NCBI RefSeq assembly: GCF_002105195.1
Contig: NZ_MUHU01000004.1
Coordinates: 1-64,000, forward strand
DNA: 64,000 bases
Source of the DNA: Derxia lacustris
GTDB taxonomy: Bacteria; Pseudomonadota; Gammaproteobacteria; Burkholderiales; Burkholderiaceae_E
Reading direction: 5' to 3'
How positions within the stretch are numbered: position 1 is the stretch's first letter; each line of letters opens with the position of its first letter. The notes under the pieces are model-generated. The model was given only the letters and a program-made list of their open reading frames with translations. It ran no database searches and was not told the origin of the DNA. The translations under genes and the position numbers were made by a program. This document shows, piece after piece, positions 30,652 through 39,030 of this stretch.

Positions 30652-30785
30652 ATCCGCCCGGCCGCCGCGCCGCCCATGCCGGAGCCACGCCCCGATCTGG
30701 CAGCTGGCGCCCGTTTGCCGCCGCGCTGGCCGCGCTCGATATGTTTTGGCAGCGCGACCTGTCGGAGCCCTTCATCTACTTTTAG
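30648..30785 (+). CDS. Possible 45-residue protein coupled to the preceding lipoprotein frame
   Basis: Starts at a GTG overlapping the preceding stop (GTGA) and ends at TAG 30783-30785. The product has a basic N-terminus (NPPGRRAAH), one hydrophobic helix (FAAALAALDMFW) and ends SEPFIYF. CGGAGG, seven bases before GTG (30635-30640), is a fair ribosome site. Function unknown; the coupling argues that the pair is real. Confidence 0.35.
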   Translation: MNPPGRRAAHAGATPRSGSWRPFAAALAALDMFWQRDLSEPFIYF

Positions 30786-30844
30786 CTCTGACCACGAGTG
30801 CCTGTGCCCTTGCCGCAACCGCCAATTCATTCCGGAAATCCCGC

Positions 30845-32239
30845 ATGAGCCCGCCCGGCCCCGCCAGCGCAACACCACCGTTGTCCACCCCGTTGGCGCT
30901 GCTGCTTGTCGTCGCTGTCGCGCTGGCCGGCAATCTGCTGTCGATCGCAGCACCCGGCTTCTATTCCCACGACGAACTGCAACTGCTCGATCAGCTCCGC
31001 CATACCGGCCAGCTAACCCACCTCGATCTCACCGATGTGGCAGGGCTGCGCAACGCGACCTTTTTTCGACCCATCGGCTACAGCCTGCTGGCCCGCGTGC
31101 TTGCTAGCTCGCATCCAGTGCTCGCCGGGCACTTGCTGAGCGGCCTCGCCCATGCACTTGCCGCCTGCGCGGTCTACCTTGCGACCCGGCCCTTCCTGCG
31201 CCGCGCGGCGCTGGCCGTGACCCTGCTGTTCGCCGTCAGCCCGCTCACGACGTTCTCGGTGTCGTGGGTCGTCGCCATCTACGAGCTGACCTACTTTCTG
31301 TTTGGCGCGCTGGCGCTTGCCGCCTTTTGCAGGTACTGGCGCGGTGGCCATGTGCTGCTGCTGGTTGGCGCCGCAGCCGGCACCGCGGCGGCGCTGGCCT
31401 CGAAGGAGACGGCGGTGGCGCTGCTGCCAGCCGTACTGCTGCTGGCGCTGGCAGACCGGGATCGGATGCTGCGTCCGCGCGCCGTGCTTGCACTGGCTGT
31501 CACCGCAGTGCTGGTCGGCAGCTATCTGGCCTTGCGCTTCCCCGCGCTGGCTGGCGGCGCGCGGGGCGGCGGCGGTTACGGGATCGACCCGTCGCCGGCA
31601 AATCTGGCCACGAATGCCACCACCTACCTGCTATTCCCGCTGACGCCGCGTGTCGTCGAATCGCAGACGCTCTGGCTCAGCCGCACGCCGGTGCTGCTTC
31701 TGGCGGCCGTCCTGCATGGCGGGCTGTTCGTGCTGCTGCTGCTGCGCCACCGCTGGCGCGCGCTGCTCTATCCGCTGGGCTACCTCGCGCCGCTCGGGCC
31801 GGTGCTGCTCATCTCCAAGAACGAGTCGCAATACCTGTATGCGAGCGCGGTGGCCTTCGCGCTGCTGCTCGTGCTGGTGTGGCGTGGCTGGCGAGCGTGG
31901 CCGGCGCGTGCGCTCGTGGTTCTGGCGGTCGCGATCGCCAGCCTGCACACCGGCAGGATCGGTCTCGACTTTTACGACATGGCGCAATGCCAGACCCGGC
32001 TGCTCGACGATTTCGCGCACCTCGCCGGCGCCGATCACCGCGCCGCCGATGGCAACGTGACGATCTCGGCCGAGCCAGGTTCACCCGACTGGGTGCTGGC
32101 GCGCGCCATCTTCGATCGCCATGTGCGCTTCGCCGATGGCGAATTCCCCGTGCGTGCCACGCCCCAGCCCGACGCGGCAGCATTGCGATTCAACGCCAGC
32201 TGCAACGTTTCGCTCCACGCCGCCGCGCCAGCACGCTAG
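30845..32239 (+). CDS. GT-C-like multispanning membrane protein, candidate glycosyltransferase
   Basis: A 464-residue polytopic protein with about 10-11 hydrophobic segments and a soluble C-terminal tail of about 65 residues. The first external loop after helix 1 holds SHDE (41-44), the place where GT-C transferases keep their acidic catalytic residues. It heads a block with a flippase-like protein, HAD-UbiA, DprE1-like and DprE2-like genes. I infer it may use a lipid-linked D-arabinofuranose donor in the periplasm. No exact family is recognised. Confidence 0.7.
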   Translation: MSPPGPASATPPLSTPLALLLVVAVALAGNLLSIAAPGFYSHDELQLLDQLRHTGQLTHLDLTDVAGLRNATFFRPIGYSLLARVLASSHPVLAGHLLSGLAHALAACAVYLATRPFLRRAALAVTLLFAVSPLTTFSVSWVVAIYELTYFLFGALALAAFCRYWRGGHVLLLVGAAAGTAAALASKETAVALLPAVLLLALADRDRMLRPRAVLALAVTAVLVGSYLALRFPALAGGARGGGGYGIDPSPANLATNATTYLLFPLTPRVVESQTLWLSRTPVLLLAAVLHGGLFVLLLLRHRWRALLYPLGYLAPLGPVLLISKNESQYLYASAVAFALLLVLVWRGWRAWPARALVVLAVAIASLHTGRIGLDFYDMAQCQTRLLDDFAHLAGADHRAADGNVTISAEPGSPDWVLARAIFDRHVRFADGEFPVRATPQPDAAALRFNASCNVSLHAAAPAR

Positions 32240-32373
32240 TGCCGCACGATCCAGCCGCCATGCACCCGCGGCGCGCGGCACTGCTGCTACCGTTGCTGCA
32301 CTGCGGCGCAATTGGCCTCACCGCAGCACATCCCAGCCTGCGCCGACCGCAGATCAAGCGAGCCACATCCCCA

Positions 32374-33390
32374 ATGACCTCTCCCGCCACCGCCCAAGCG
32401 CCGGTCCGCTCGCCTGGACGGAACCGCCTCGCTCTGCTCCTCATCGCGGCACTGGCCCTCGCCGGCGTTGCGCTGCTGCTGGGCACACAGTCGCGCACCG
32501 AACTGGACCGTGGCTGGCAAGCGCTGACCCAGCTGCCCGCCTGGCTGGTCCTGGCCGTCTTCGCCCTCTCGCTCGGCAACTATCTGCTGCGCTATCTGCG
32601 CTGGGACGCCTATCTGCGCAGCACGGGCCATGTCGTCCCCACCGGCCGGCACTTCCTGATCTATCTGTCGGGCTTCTCGCTCACGCTCACGCCGGGCAAG
32701 GTCGGCGAGGCGCTGCGCAGCGCCTATCTGGCGCGGCTCGACGTGCCGACCAGCACCAGCCTGTCGGTGTTCGTGCTCGAACGGCTGATGGACATGGTCG
32801 CGATGCTGGCGCTGGCGCTGCCGGTACTCGGGCTCTGGAAGATGGGCGCGCTGAGTCTGGCGGCGATCGCGGTCATCGGTCTGGGCGTCATCGCGCTGCT
32901 GCGCCAGCCGGCGCTGCCGCTGCGCGCCATCGGCGCCCTGCGCGCCCAGGCCGAGCGCTCGGGCTGGCATCGCGCGCTCGGCCTGGCGCGGCTGGCGCAA
33001 CGGCTGATCGAGCAGACCGGGGCGCTGGCCGGGCATCGGCCGCTGCCGATGCTGGCGCTGTCCTTCGTGGCCTGGGGCCTGGAAGGCGTCGGCCTGTGGC
33101 TGCTGGCGCACTGGTTCGCGCCCGAGGTGGCGCCGCTCACGGTGGTGGGCATCTATGCCGCGAGCGTGATCGTCGGCGTCGTCACCTTTCTGCCCGGCGG
33201 GCTGGGCGGGACCGAAGTGGCGATGGCCTCGCTGCTCGTGCTGGCCGGCGTGGCGCCGGCGCCGGCGGCGGTATGCACGCTGGTCTGCCGCGCCGCCACG
33301 CTGTGGTTTGCGATCGTGCTGGGCGTCGGCGCGATTCCGCTGCTGTCGCTGCTGGGTCTGCGCCGGCCGCCGGTTCAACCCAAGGATTGA
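32374..33390 (+). CDS. UPF0104 / lysylphosphatidylglycerol-synthase-TM-like flippase family protein
   Basis: A 338-residue integral membrane protein with about eight transmembrane segments. RYLRWDAYLRSTG, GFSLTLTPGKVGEALRSAYL, the family Arg/Glu pair in FVLERLMDM and the late FLPGGLGGTEVAM are hallmarks of UPF0104 (AglD-like) proteins. Some relatives are thought to move lipid-linked sugars, which would fit the arabinose block, but this is inferred. An in-frame ATG at 32260 would add 38 residues; I chose 32374 because it leads into the first helix of the family. Confidence 0.78.
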   Translation: MTSPATAQAPVRSPGRNRLALLLIAALALAGVALLLGTQSRTELDRGWQALTQLPAWLVLAVFALSLGNYLLRYLRWDAYLRSTGHVVPTGRHFLIYLSGFSLTLTPGKVGEALRSAYLARLDVPTSTSLSVFVLERLMDMVAMLALALPVLGLWKMGALSLAAIAVIGLGVIALLRQPALPLRAIGALRAQAERSGWHRALGLARLAQRLIEQTGALAGHRPLPMLALSFVAWGLEGVGLWLLAHWFAPEVAPLTVVGIYAASVIVGVVTFLPGGLGGTEVAMASLLVLAGVAPAPAAVCTLVCRAATLWFAIVLGVGAIPLLSLLGLRRPPVQPKD

Positions 33391-33395
33391 GGATC

Positions 33396-34829
33396 ATGTC
33401 CGAACACGCCGCCCTGCCGCTCTGTCTCGATCTCGACGGCACGCTCACCCGCACCGACACGCTGCACGAGTCGGTGCTCGAACTGCTCAAGACCCATCCG
33501 CTGCTGCTGCTGCGGCTGCCGTTCTGGCTGGCCGGCGGCAAGGCCAGCATGAAGGCGCGGCTGGCCGAGCACGCCCGCCCCGCGCCCGACGCCCTGCCCT
33601 ATCGCACCGATCTCGTGGAATGGGCCCGGCGCGAGTCGGCGACGCGCCCGGTCTATCTGGCCACGGCGGCGCATCGCAGCGTGGCCGAGCCCATCGCCGC
33701 GCACCTGGGCTTTTTCAGCGGCGTGTTCGCCACCGATGGCGTGAACCTGTCGTCGCATCGCAAGGCGGCGGCGCTGTCGGCGCAATTCGGCGCGCGCGGC
33801 TTCGCCTATGCCGGCAATTCTTCCGACGATCTGGCGGTATGGGCCGAGGCCGGCGAGTCCATCGTGGTCGAGGCGCCGGCGGCCGTCACCGCCAAGGCGC
33901 GCGCCGCCGGCACGGTCGCGCAGGAATTCGACAACCGGCCGGCCTCGGCGCTGACGCGGCTGCGCCTGTGGGTAAGGGCGCTGCGGCTGTACCAGTGGGT
34001 GAAGAACCTGCTGATCTTCCTGGCGCCGCTGGCCGCGCATGTGCTCGACAGCCGGACCACGCTGCTGCAATGCCTGGTGGCCTTCGCGGCCTTCGGCTGC
34101 GCCGCCTCGTCGATCTATCTGGTCAACGATCTGCTCGATCTGCCCGCCGACCGGGCCCATCCGCGCAAGCGGCTGCGGCCCTTCGCCGCCGGCGATCTGC
34201 CGGTCATGGCCGGGATGCTGGCGGCGCCGCTGGTGGCGCTGCTGGCGATCGGGCTGGGCGCGCTGGTCGGCCCGCGGTTCCTGGTCGTGCTGCTGATCTA
34301 TCTCGTCACCACCACGGCCTATTCCACGCTGCTCAAGCGCAAGCTGTTCGTGGACGTGGCGACGCTGGCGGCGCTGTACACGCTGCGCGTGGTCGCGGGC
34401 GCGGCGGCGGTCGGCGTGGCGCTGTCGTTCTGGCTGCTGGCGCTGTGCGCCTACGGCTTTCTGAGTCTGGCGCTGCTCAAGCGCTATGCCGAGCTGGTGC
34501 TGATGACGGCGGCGGGCAAGACCACGGTGGCCGGGCGCGCCTACGGTCCCGGCGACACGCCGGTGGTGCTGGCGCTCGGCGCGGCAGCCGGCATGGTCGC
34601 CACCTTCGTCACCGCGTTCTACATCGACAGCCAGACCGCGCATGCGCAATACCGCCATCCCGAATTCCTGTGGAGCCTGGTGGCGCTGATGACCCTGGGC
34701 CTGGGCCGGATCTGGCTCAAGGCCGGGCGCGGCGAGATGCATGACGATCCGATCGTCTTCGTGGCCCGGGATCGCTTCTGCCTGACGCTGGTCGGGCTGG
34801 GCGTGCTGGCCTCGATGCTGGCCACATGA
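33396..34829 (+). CDS. HAD phosphatase-UbiA prenyltransferase fusion (polyprenyl-phosphate phosphoribosyltransferase-like)
   Basis: A 477-residue two-domain protein. Residues 1-180: HAD-type phosphatase with DLDGT (12-16, Asp12/Asp14) and the late NSSDD. Residues about 190-477: UbiA membrane domain with RLYQWVKNLLIF (197-208) and NDxxDxxxDRxHPxKxxRP from Asn244 to Pro262, very like mycobacterial decaprenyl-phosphate phosphoribosyltransferase Rv3806c. Prediction: the UbiA part attaches 5-phosphoribose to polyprenyl phosphate and the HAD part removes the 5-phosphate. The next gene overlaps by ATGA and is DprE1-like. Confidence 0.85.
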   Translation: MSEHAALPLCLDLDGTLTRTDTLHESVLELLKTHPLLLLRLPFWLAGGKASMKARLAEHARPAPDALPYRTDLVEWARRESATRPVYLATAAHRSVAEPIAAHLGFFSGVFATDGVNLSSHRKAAALSAQFGARGFAYAGNSSDDLAVWAEAGESIVVEAPAAVTAKARAAGTVAQEFDNRPASALTRLRLWVRALRLYQWVKNLLIFLAPLAAHVLDSRTTLLQCLVAFAAFGCAASSIYLVNDLLDLPADRAHPRKRLRPFAAGDLPVMAGMLAAPLVALLAIGLGALVGPRFLVVLLIYLVTTTAYSTLLKRKLFVDVATLAALYTLRVVAGAAAVGVALSFWLLALCAYGFLSLALLKRYAELVLMTAAGKTTVAGRAYGPGDTPVVLALGAAAGMVATFVTAFYIDSQTAHAQYRHPEFLWSLVALMTLGLGRIWLKAGRGEMHDDPIVFVARDRFCLTLVGLGVLASMLAT

Positions 34830-36148
34830 GCGCCGGCCAGCGTTCCTGGGGCCTGCCCGGGCCGTTCCAGCATCGACTGACGCTGCCGGCCTCGCGGGTC
34901 GGGCTGGCACTGCCGGCCGGCCGGCCGCTGCTGGCCGCCGGCAATGGCCGCAGCTACGGCGACGTGGGCCTGAACGAGGGCCACGATCTGGTGGCGATGC
35001 GCGGCCTCGACCGCTACCTCGGCTTCGACGCCGACAGCGGCGTGCTGGAGTGCGAGGCCGGCACGCTGCTGTCCGACATCGTCCGCGACTTCCTGCCGCG
35101 CGGCTGGTTTCCGGCCGTGGTGCCGGGCACGCGCTTCGTCACCGTGGGCGGCGCCATCGCCAACGATGTGCACGGCAAGAACCATCACGCGGCCGGCAGC
35201 TTTGGCGACCATGTGCTCGGCCTGCGCCTGCTGTGCTCCGACGGCGCCTTCGACTGCTCGCCCACGCATCATTCGGCGCTGTTCCGCGCGACGCTCGGCG
35301 GGCTCGGGCTGACCGGGCTCATCGTCACCGCACGCCTCCGGCTCATGCCGGTGGACAGCGGCTGGATGTCGGTGCGCTCGACCCGCTTCGCCACGCTGGC
35401 CGAATTCTTCGCGCTCAATGCCGAGCGCGAGCGGCAGTTTCCGTACACGGTGTCGTGGATCGACTGCCTGTCGGCACGCGACGGCGCGCTGCGCGGCGTG
35501 TATCTGGCAGGCCGCCATGCCGGCCGCGACGAACTGGCCGGCCGGCCGACGCTGCCGCCCGCGCCGCGCAGTCGCGGCGTGCCGTTCACACCGCCGGTCT
35601 CGCTCATCAACCGGCTGTCGCTGCGCGCCTTCAACGCCGCCTACTACGCACGCTCGCGCGATGCGGAGGGCGCGATCCAGAGCGTGTACGAGTACTTCTG
35701 GCCGCTCGACGGACTGCTGGAATGGAACCGCATCTACGGCCGGCGCGGCTTCTACCAGTACCAGTGCGTGCTGCCACCCGCAGCCGGTCCGGCCGCCACG
35801 CAGGCGCTGCTCGACAGCATCGCGCGCAGCGGCCAGGGCTCGTTTCTGGCGGTGCTCAAGACCTTCGGCGACCGCAGCGCGCCCGGCCTGCTGTCGTTCG
35901 CGCGGCCCGGCGTCACGCTGGCGCTCGACTTTCCCAACCTCGGCGCCAGCACGCTCGACCTGTTCCGGCGCCTCGATGCGCAGGTGCTGGCGGCCGGCGG
36001 CGCGCTCTATCCGGCCAAGGACGCCGCCATGTCGCCCGCAATGTTCGCGGCCGGCTACGGCGCGCGGCTCGAAGCGTTCGCGCCCTGGCGCGACAAGGCC
36101 TTTTCTTCCTCGTTCTGGCGCCGGGTAATGCCGGCGGAAACCGCATGA
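34826..36148 (+). CDS. DprE1-like FAD-dependent oxidase (polyprenylphosphoryl-ribose 2'-oxidase)
   Basis: A 440-residue vanillyl-alcohol-oxidase-type flavoprotein. FAD-binding blocks are GNGRSYGD (39-46) and the 98-121 segment ending AIANDVHGKNHH, followed by AGSFGDH; these match mycobacterial DprE1 closely. The substrate-binding lysine is kept in YPAKD (Lys398). The position of DprE1 Cys387 is Ala366 (LALDFP). It would oxidise the 2'-hydroxyl of lipid-linked ribose; the DprE2-like reductase encoded next (ATGA overlap) would finish epimerisation to arabinose. Confidence 0.86.
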   Translation: MSAGQRSWGLPGPFQHRLTLPASRVGLALPAGRPLLAAGNGRSYGDVGLNEGHDLVAMRGLDRYLGFDADSGVLECEAGTLLSDIVRDFLPRGWFPAVVPGTRFVTVGGAIANDVHGKNHHAAGSFGDHVLGLRLLCSDGAFDCSPTHHSALFRATLGGLGLTGLIVTARLRLMPVDSGWMSVRSTRFATLAEFFALNAERERQFPYTVSWIDCLSARDGALRGVYLAGRHAGRDELAGRPTLPPAPRSRGVPFTPPVSLINRLSLRAFNAAYYARSRDAEGAIQSVYEYFWPLDGLLEWNRIYGRRGFYQYQCVLPPAAGPAATQALLDSIARSGQGSFLAVLKTFGDRSAPGLLSFARPGVTLALDFPNLGASTLDLFRRLDAQVLAAGGALYPAKDAAMSPAMFAAGYGARLEAFAPWRDKAFSSSFWRRVMPAETA

Positions 36149-36894
36149 CTCGTGTCGTGATCGTCGGCGCAACCTCGCGCATCGCCGAATGCTGTGCCCG
36201 GCTCTGGGCCGCCGAAAAAGCCCATCTCCTGCTCGCCGGCCGCGATCTCGCGCGGCTCGACGTCATCGCGCAAGACTTGCGCGTGCGCGGCGCCAGCTCG
36301 GTCGAGGTGGCCGGCTTCGACGCCGAGCAGCCCGACCTGGCTGGCGCCGCCGACGCCATCGCGGCGCAATCCTTCGCCCGGCTCGGCGGCGTGGACGTGG
36401 TGCTGATCGCCCACGGCTGGCTGCCCGATCAGGCCGCCTGCCAGCACAGCCTGGCCACCGCGCGGCGCGCGCTCGACCTCAACGGCAGCTCGGCCTGCCT
36501 GGTGGCCGAAGCCTTCGCGCAGCGGCTCGAACCGCTCGGTGCGGGAACCATCGCGGTGATCGGCTCGGTCGCCGGCGACCGCGGCCGCCAGTCCAACTAT
36601 GTCTACGGCGCCGCCAAGGGCCTGGTCACGCGCTACTGCGAAGGTTTGCGCAACCGGCTGCACCGGGCCGGCGTCAAGGTGGTGCTCATCAAGCCCGGCC
36701 CCACCGATACGCCCATGACGGCCGAATTCCGCGCCCGTGGCGCCCGGCTGGCCGCGCCCGAAGCCGTGGCCAGCAGCATCGTCGACGGCGTGCGCAGCGG
36801 CCGAGCGGTGGTCTACGCCCCGGGCCTCTGGCGGCTCATCATGCTGGTGATCCGGCACATCCCCGAGTTCGTGTTCGTGCGCCTCAAGCTCTGA
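36145..36894 (+). CDS. DprE2-like short-chain reductase
   Basis: A 249-residue short-chain dehydrogenase. Cofactor loop GATSRIAE near 8-15 and catalytic Ser141-Tyr154-Lys158 (YGAAK) are present, and a hydrophobic/basic C-terminus (LIMLVIRHIPEFVFVRLKL) could touch the membrane. Together with the DprE1-like gene it is predicted to convert lipid-linked D-ribose to D-arabinose. Length and pairing match DprE2; on its own the fold would be uninformative. Confidence 0.82.
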   Translation: MTRVVIVGATSRIAECCARLWAAEKAHLLLAGRDLARLDVIAQDLRVRGASSVEVAGFDAEQPDLAGAADAIAAQSFARLGGVDVVLIAHGWLPDQAACQHSLATARRALDLNGSSACLVAEAFAQRLEPLGAGTIAVIGSVAGDRGRQSNYVYGAAKGLVTRYCEGLRNRLHRAGVKVVLIKPGPTDTPMTAEFRARGARLAAPEAVASSIVDGVRSGRAVVYAPGLWRLIMLVIRHIPEFVFVRLKL

Positions 36895-37173
36895 CGGCGC
36901 CAACCTCGGCCAAAACAGACCGGGCGCCGGGTTACGGCCGGGCGCCAGCCAGCAAAATCCGCCAGCGCGCCGGGCGCTGCGCGGCTTGGCACGCGACATC
37001 GCATTGCACTTCATGACATCGCTTGCACCCGCCCGCCCGAGGCCTTTCGGCCTAGCCCCACTGGACAGCAGGGCAATATTTGTGCATTGCAACATGCCCA
37101 CCTAGAATCCGTTCAACATCCCGAAACCAATCAGCAAGGACGCCGGGCGGAACTTTCGCCAGCCTCAATCCAC
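36895..37173. other. Intergenic region before the GT2 gene
   Basis: About 280 bases with no credible gene. It has a lower-GC stretch (around 37060-37110) with TAGAAT at 37103-37108 and TTGTGC 17 bases upstream (37080-37085), a weak promoter candidate. A five-base-pair AGGCC/GGCCT hairpin (37040-37053) is too small to call a terminator. Confidence 0.4.
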
Positions 37174-37926
37174 ATGCGAACCACGCTTTCCATCGTCAGC
37201 CACGGCCAGGGCCTGCTCGCTCAGCGGCTGCTCGACCAGATCGCCGCGCTCGACGATGCGGGACTCGCGCGGATCGTCGTCACGCGCAACCTGCCCGAGG
37301 CCTGGACACCGCGCTTCGACCGCGACGATGTGGCGCTCGACATCGTCGACAACCCGGCGCCGCGCGGCTTTGCCGCCAATCACAACGCCGCCTTCGCGCA
37401 TTGCGATACCGAGCTGTTCTGGGTCATGAATCCGGACATCCGGCTGGTCGGCAATCCGCTGCGGGCGCTGGTCGCGGCGTTTGCCGCCGACCGCCAGCTC
37501 GGGCTCGCCAGCCCGGTGGTGCTCGAACCCGACGGCCGGCGCGCCGATTTCTTTCGCGCCCTGCCCACGCCGCTCGACCTGTTTCGGCGCTGGGGCCTGG
37601 GTCTGCGCACGGCGGTGCCGGCCGCGCCCTGCTGGATGGCCGGCATGGCGATGGCGGTGCGCGCCAGCGCGTTTGCCCGCGTCGGCGGTTTCGACGAGGG
37701 CTATTTCATGTACTGCGAAGACTTCGACCTCTGTGCCCGCCTGCGCCTCGCCGGTCTGGGCATCGGCGTGGTCGAACCCGCCGAGGTCATCCACGACGCG
37801 CGGCGCGACAGCCACCGCTCGCCGCGCCGCCTCGCCAACCATGTGTTCAGCCTGCTGCGCATGTGGACCACGCCGGTGTTCTGGCGCTACGGACGGCAGC
37901 TTGCCCGGTCCGGCCAGCACGGCTGA
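37174..37926 (+). CDS. Family 2 glycosyltransferase (rhamnosyltransferase-like)
   Basis: A 250-residue cytoplasmic GT2 with [10 protein letters not shown] at the N-terminus, [15 protein letters not shown], the DxD-like MNPDIRL and the C-terminal [17 protein letters not shown]. These blocks resemble WbbL-type rhamnosyltransferases, and dTDP-rhamnose is made by the rml genes upstream; donor and acceptor are inferred. An upstream in-frame ATG (37087) is possible, but 37174 starts at the conserved strand. The WecA-like transferase follows after nine bases. Confidence 0.85.
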   Translation: MRTTLSIVSHGQGLLAQRLLDQIAALDDAGLARIVVTRNLPEAWTPRFDRDDVALDIVDNPAPRGFAANHNAAFAHCDTELFWVMNPDIRLVGNPLRALVAAFAADRQLGLASPVVLEPDGRRADFFRALPTPLDLFRRWGLGLRTAVPAAPCWMAGMAMAVRASAFARVGGFDEGYFMYCEDFDLCARLRLAGLGIGVVEPAEVIHDARRDSHRSPRRLANHVFSLLRMWTTPVFWRYGRQLARSGQHG

Positions 37927-37935
37927 GGAGCGCCC

Positions 37936-39030
37936 ATGTTCTCGTTCGGCATCGCCTACATCGTTTCGCTGATCGTCGGTTTCATCATCCTGCGGCTGGC
38001 CGCGCGGCTGACCCACAACGGCCTGCTCGACCACGATCTGGCCGGCGTGCAGAAGCTGCATCGCGCGCCGGTGCCACGGGTCGGCGGCATCGCGATCTTT
38101 CTGGCGGCGCTGGTCGGCGCGGCCGCGATCGAGCTGCACAACCCGGTGACGGGCGGGCTGATCCTCGGGCTGTTCGGCTGCGTGCTGCCGAGCTTTCTGG
38201 GCGGCGTCGGCGAGGACATCACCAAGCGCATCTCGCCGCGCTGGCGGCTGGTGTGCATGGCCATTTCCTGCGCGCTGGCCTGGTGGCTGCTCGATCTGCG
38301 CATTCCGCGCGTCGACATCGGCTGGCTCGATGCGGTGATCGCCTGGCCGGTCGCGGGCTTTGCGCTGACGCTGCTGGCGCTGCTCACCATCACCAATGCG
38401 GTCAATCTCATCGACGGGCTCAACGGGCTGGCCGGCGTGGTGACGGCGGCGATGTTCGTGGCGCTGGCGGTGGTCGGCTGGCGCGTCGGCGATCCGTTCA
38501 TCGTGTCGGGCGGGCTGCTGATGGCCGGCGCGATCTTCGGCTTCCTGTTCTGGAACTGGCCGCGCGGCAGCCTGTTCCTGGGCGATGGCGGCGCCTACTT
38601 CCTCGGCTTCGTGCTCGGCGCGATGTCGATCCTGCTGGTGGCGCGCAATCCGCGCGTGTCGGCCTGGTTTCCGGTGCTGCTGCTCTGCTATCCGCTGACC
38701 GAGGTGGCGTTCTCGGTCTACCGCCGGCGCGTGGTCAAGGGCGCCAATCCGCATCTGCCCGATGCCTCGCATCTGCATCAGCTCATCTATCGCCGGCTGG
38801 TGCTGCCGCCCGAGCTGGCCGGCGACGCGCTGGTGTGCCAGCGCAGCAATTCGCTCACCGCGCCCTATCTGTGGGTGCTGTCCTGTCTGGCGGTGGTGCC
38901 GGCGGTGCTGTTCTTCGAAAGCGGCATGGCGCTGGCGGCCGGCGCGCTGGCCTTCGTGCTGACCTATGTGTGGCTATACTCGCGCATCGTCCGGCTGCGC
39001 GCACCGGGCTGGCTCAGAATGCGGCGATGA
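37936..39030 (+). CDS. WecA/MraY-family polyprenyl-phosphate sugar-1-phosphate transferase
   Basis: A 364-residue, roughly ten-helix initiating transferase. [27 protein letters not shown] and [10 protein letters not shown] are family motifs; SHLHQLIY supplies the HxH-type loop. The usual catalytic DD pair is Glu93-Asp94 (GEDITKR), a variant seen in some family members. It probably primes glycan synthesis on undecaprenyl phosphate with a HexNAc-1-phosphate; the sugar is not readable. It overlaps apaH by ATGA. Confidence 0.88.
   Translation: MFSFGIAYIVSLIVGFIILRLAARLTHNGLLDHDLAGVQKLHRAPVPRVGGIAIFLAALVGAAAIELHNPVTGGLILGLFGCVLPSFLGGVGEDITKRISPRWRLVCMAISCALAWWLLDLRIPRVDIGWLDAVIAWPVAGFALTLLALLTITNAVNLIDGLNGLAGVVTAAMFVALAVVGWRVGDPFIVSGGLLMAGAIFGFLFWNWPRGSLFLGDGGAYFLGFVLGAMSILLVARNPRVSAWFPVLLLCYPLTEVAFSVYRRRVVKGANPHLPDASHLHQLIYRRLVLPPELAGDALVCQRSNSLTAPYLWVLSCLAVVPAVLFFESGMALAAGALAFVLTYVWLYSRIVRLRAPGWLRMRR

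Noticed and set aside
31264..32373. In-frame upstream extension of the UPF0104 protein
   Set aside because: The extension lies inside the preceding membrane-protein gene and is Arg-rich and domain-free; the family N-terminus begins near 32374.
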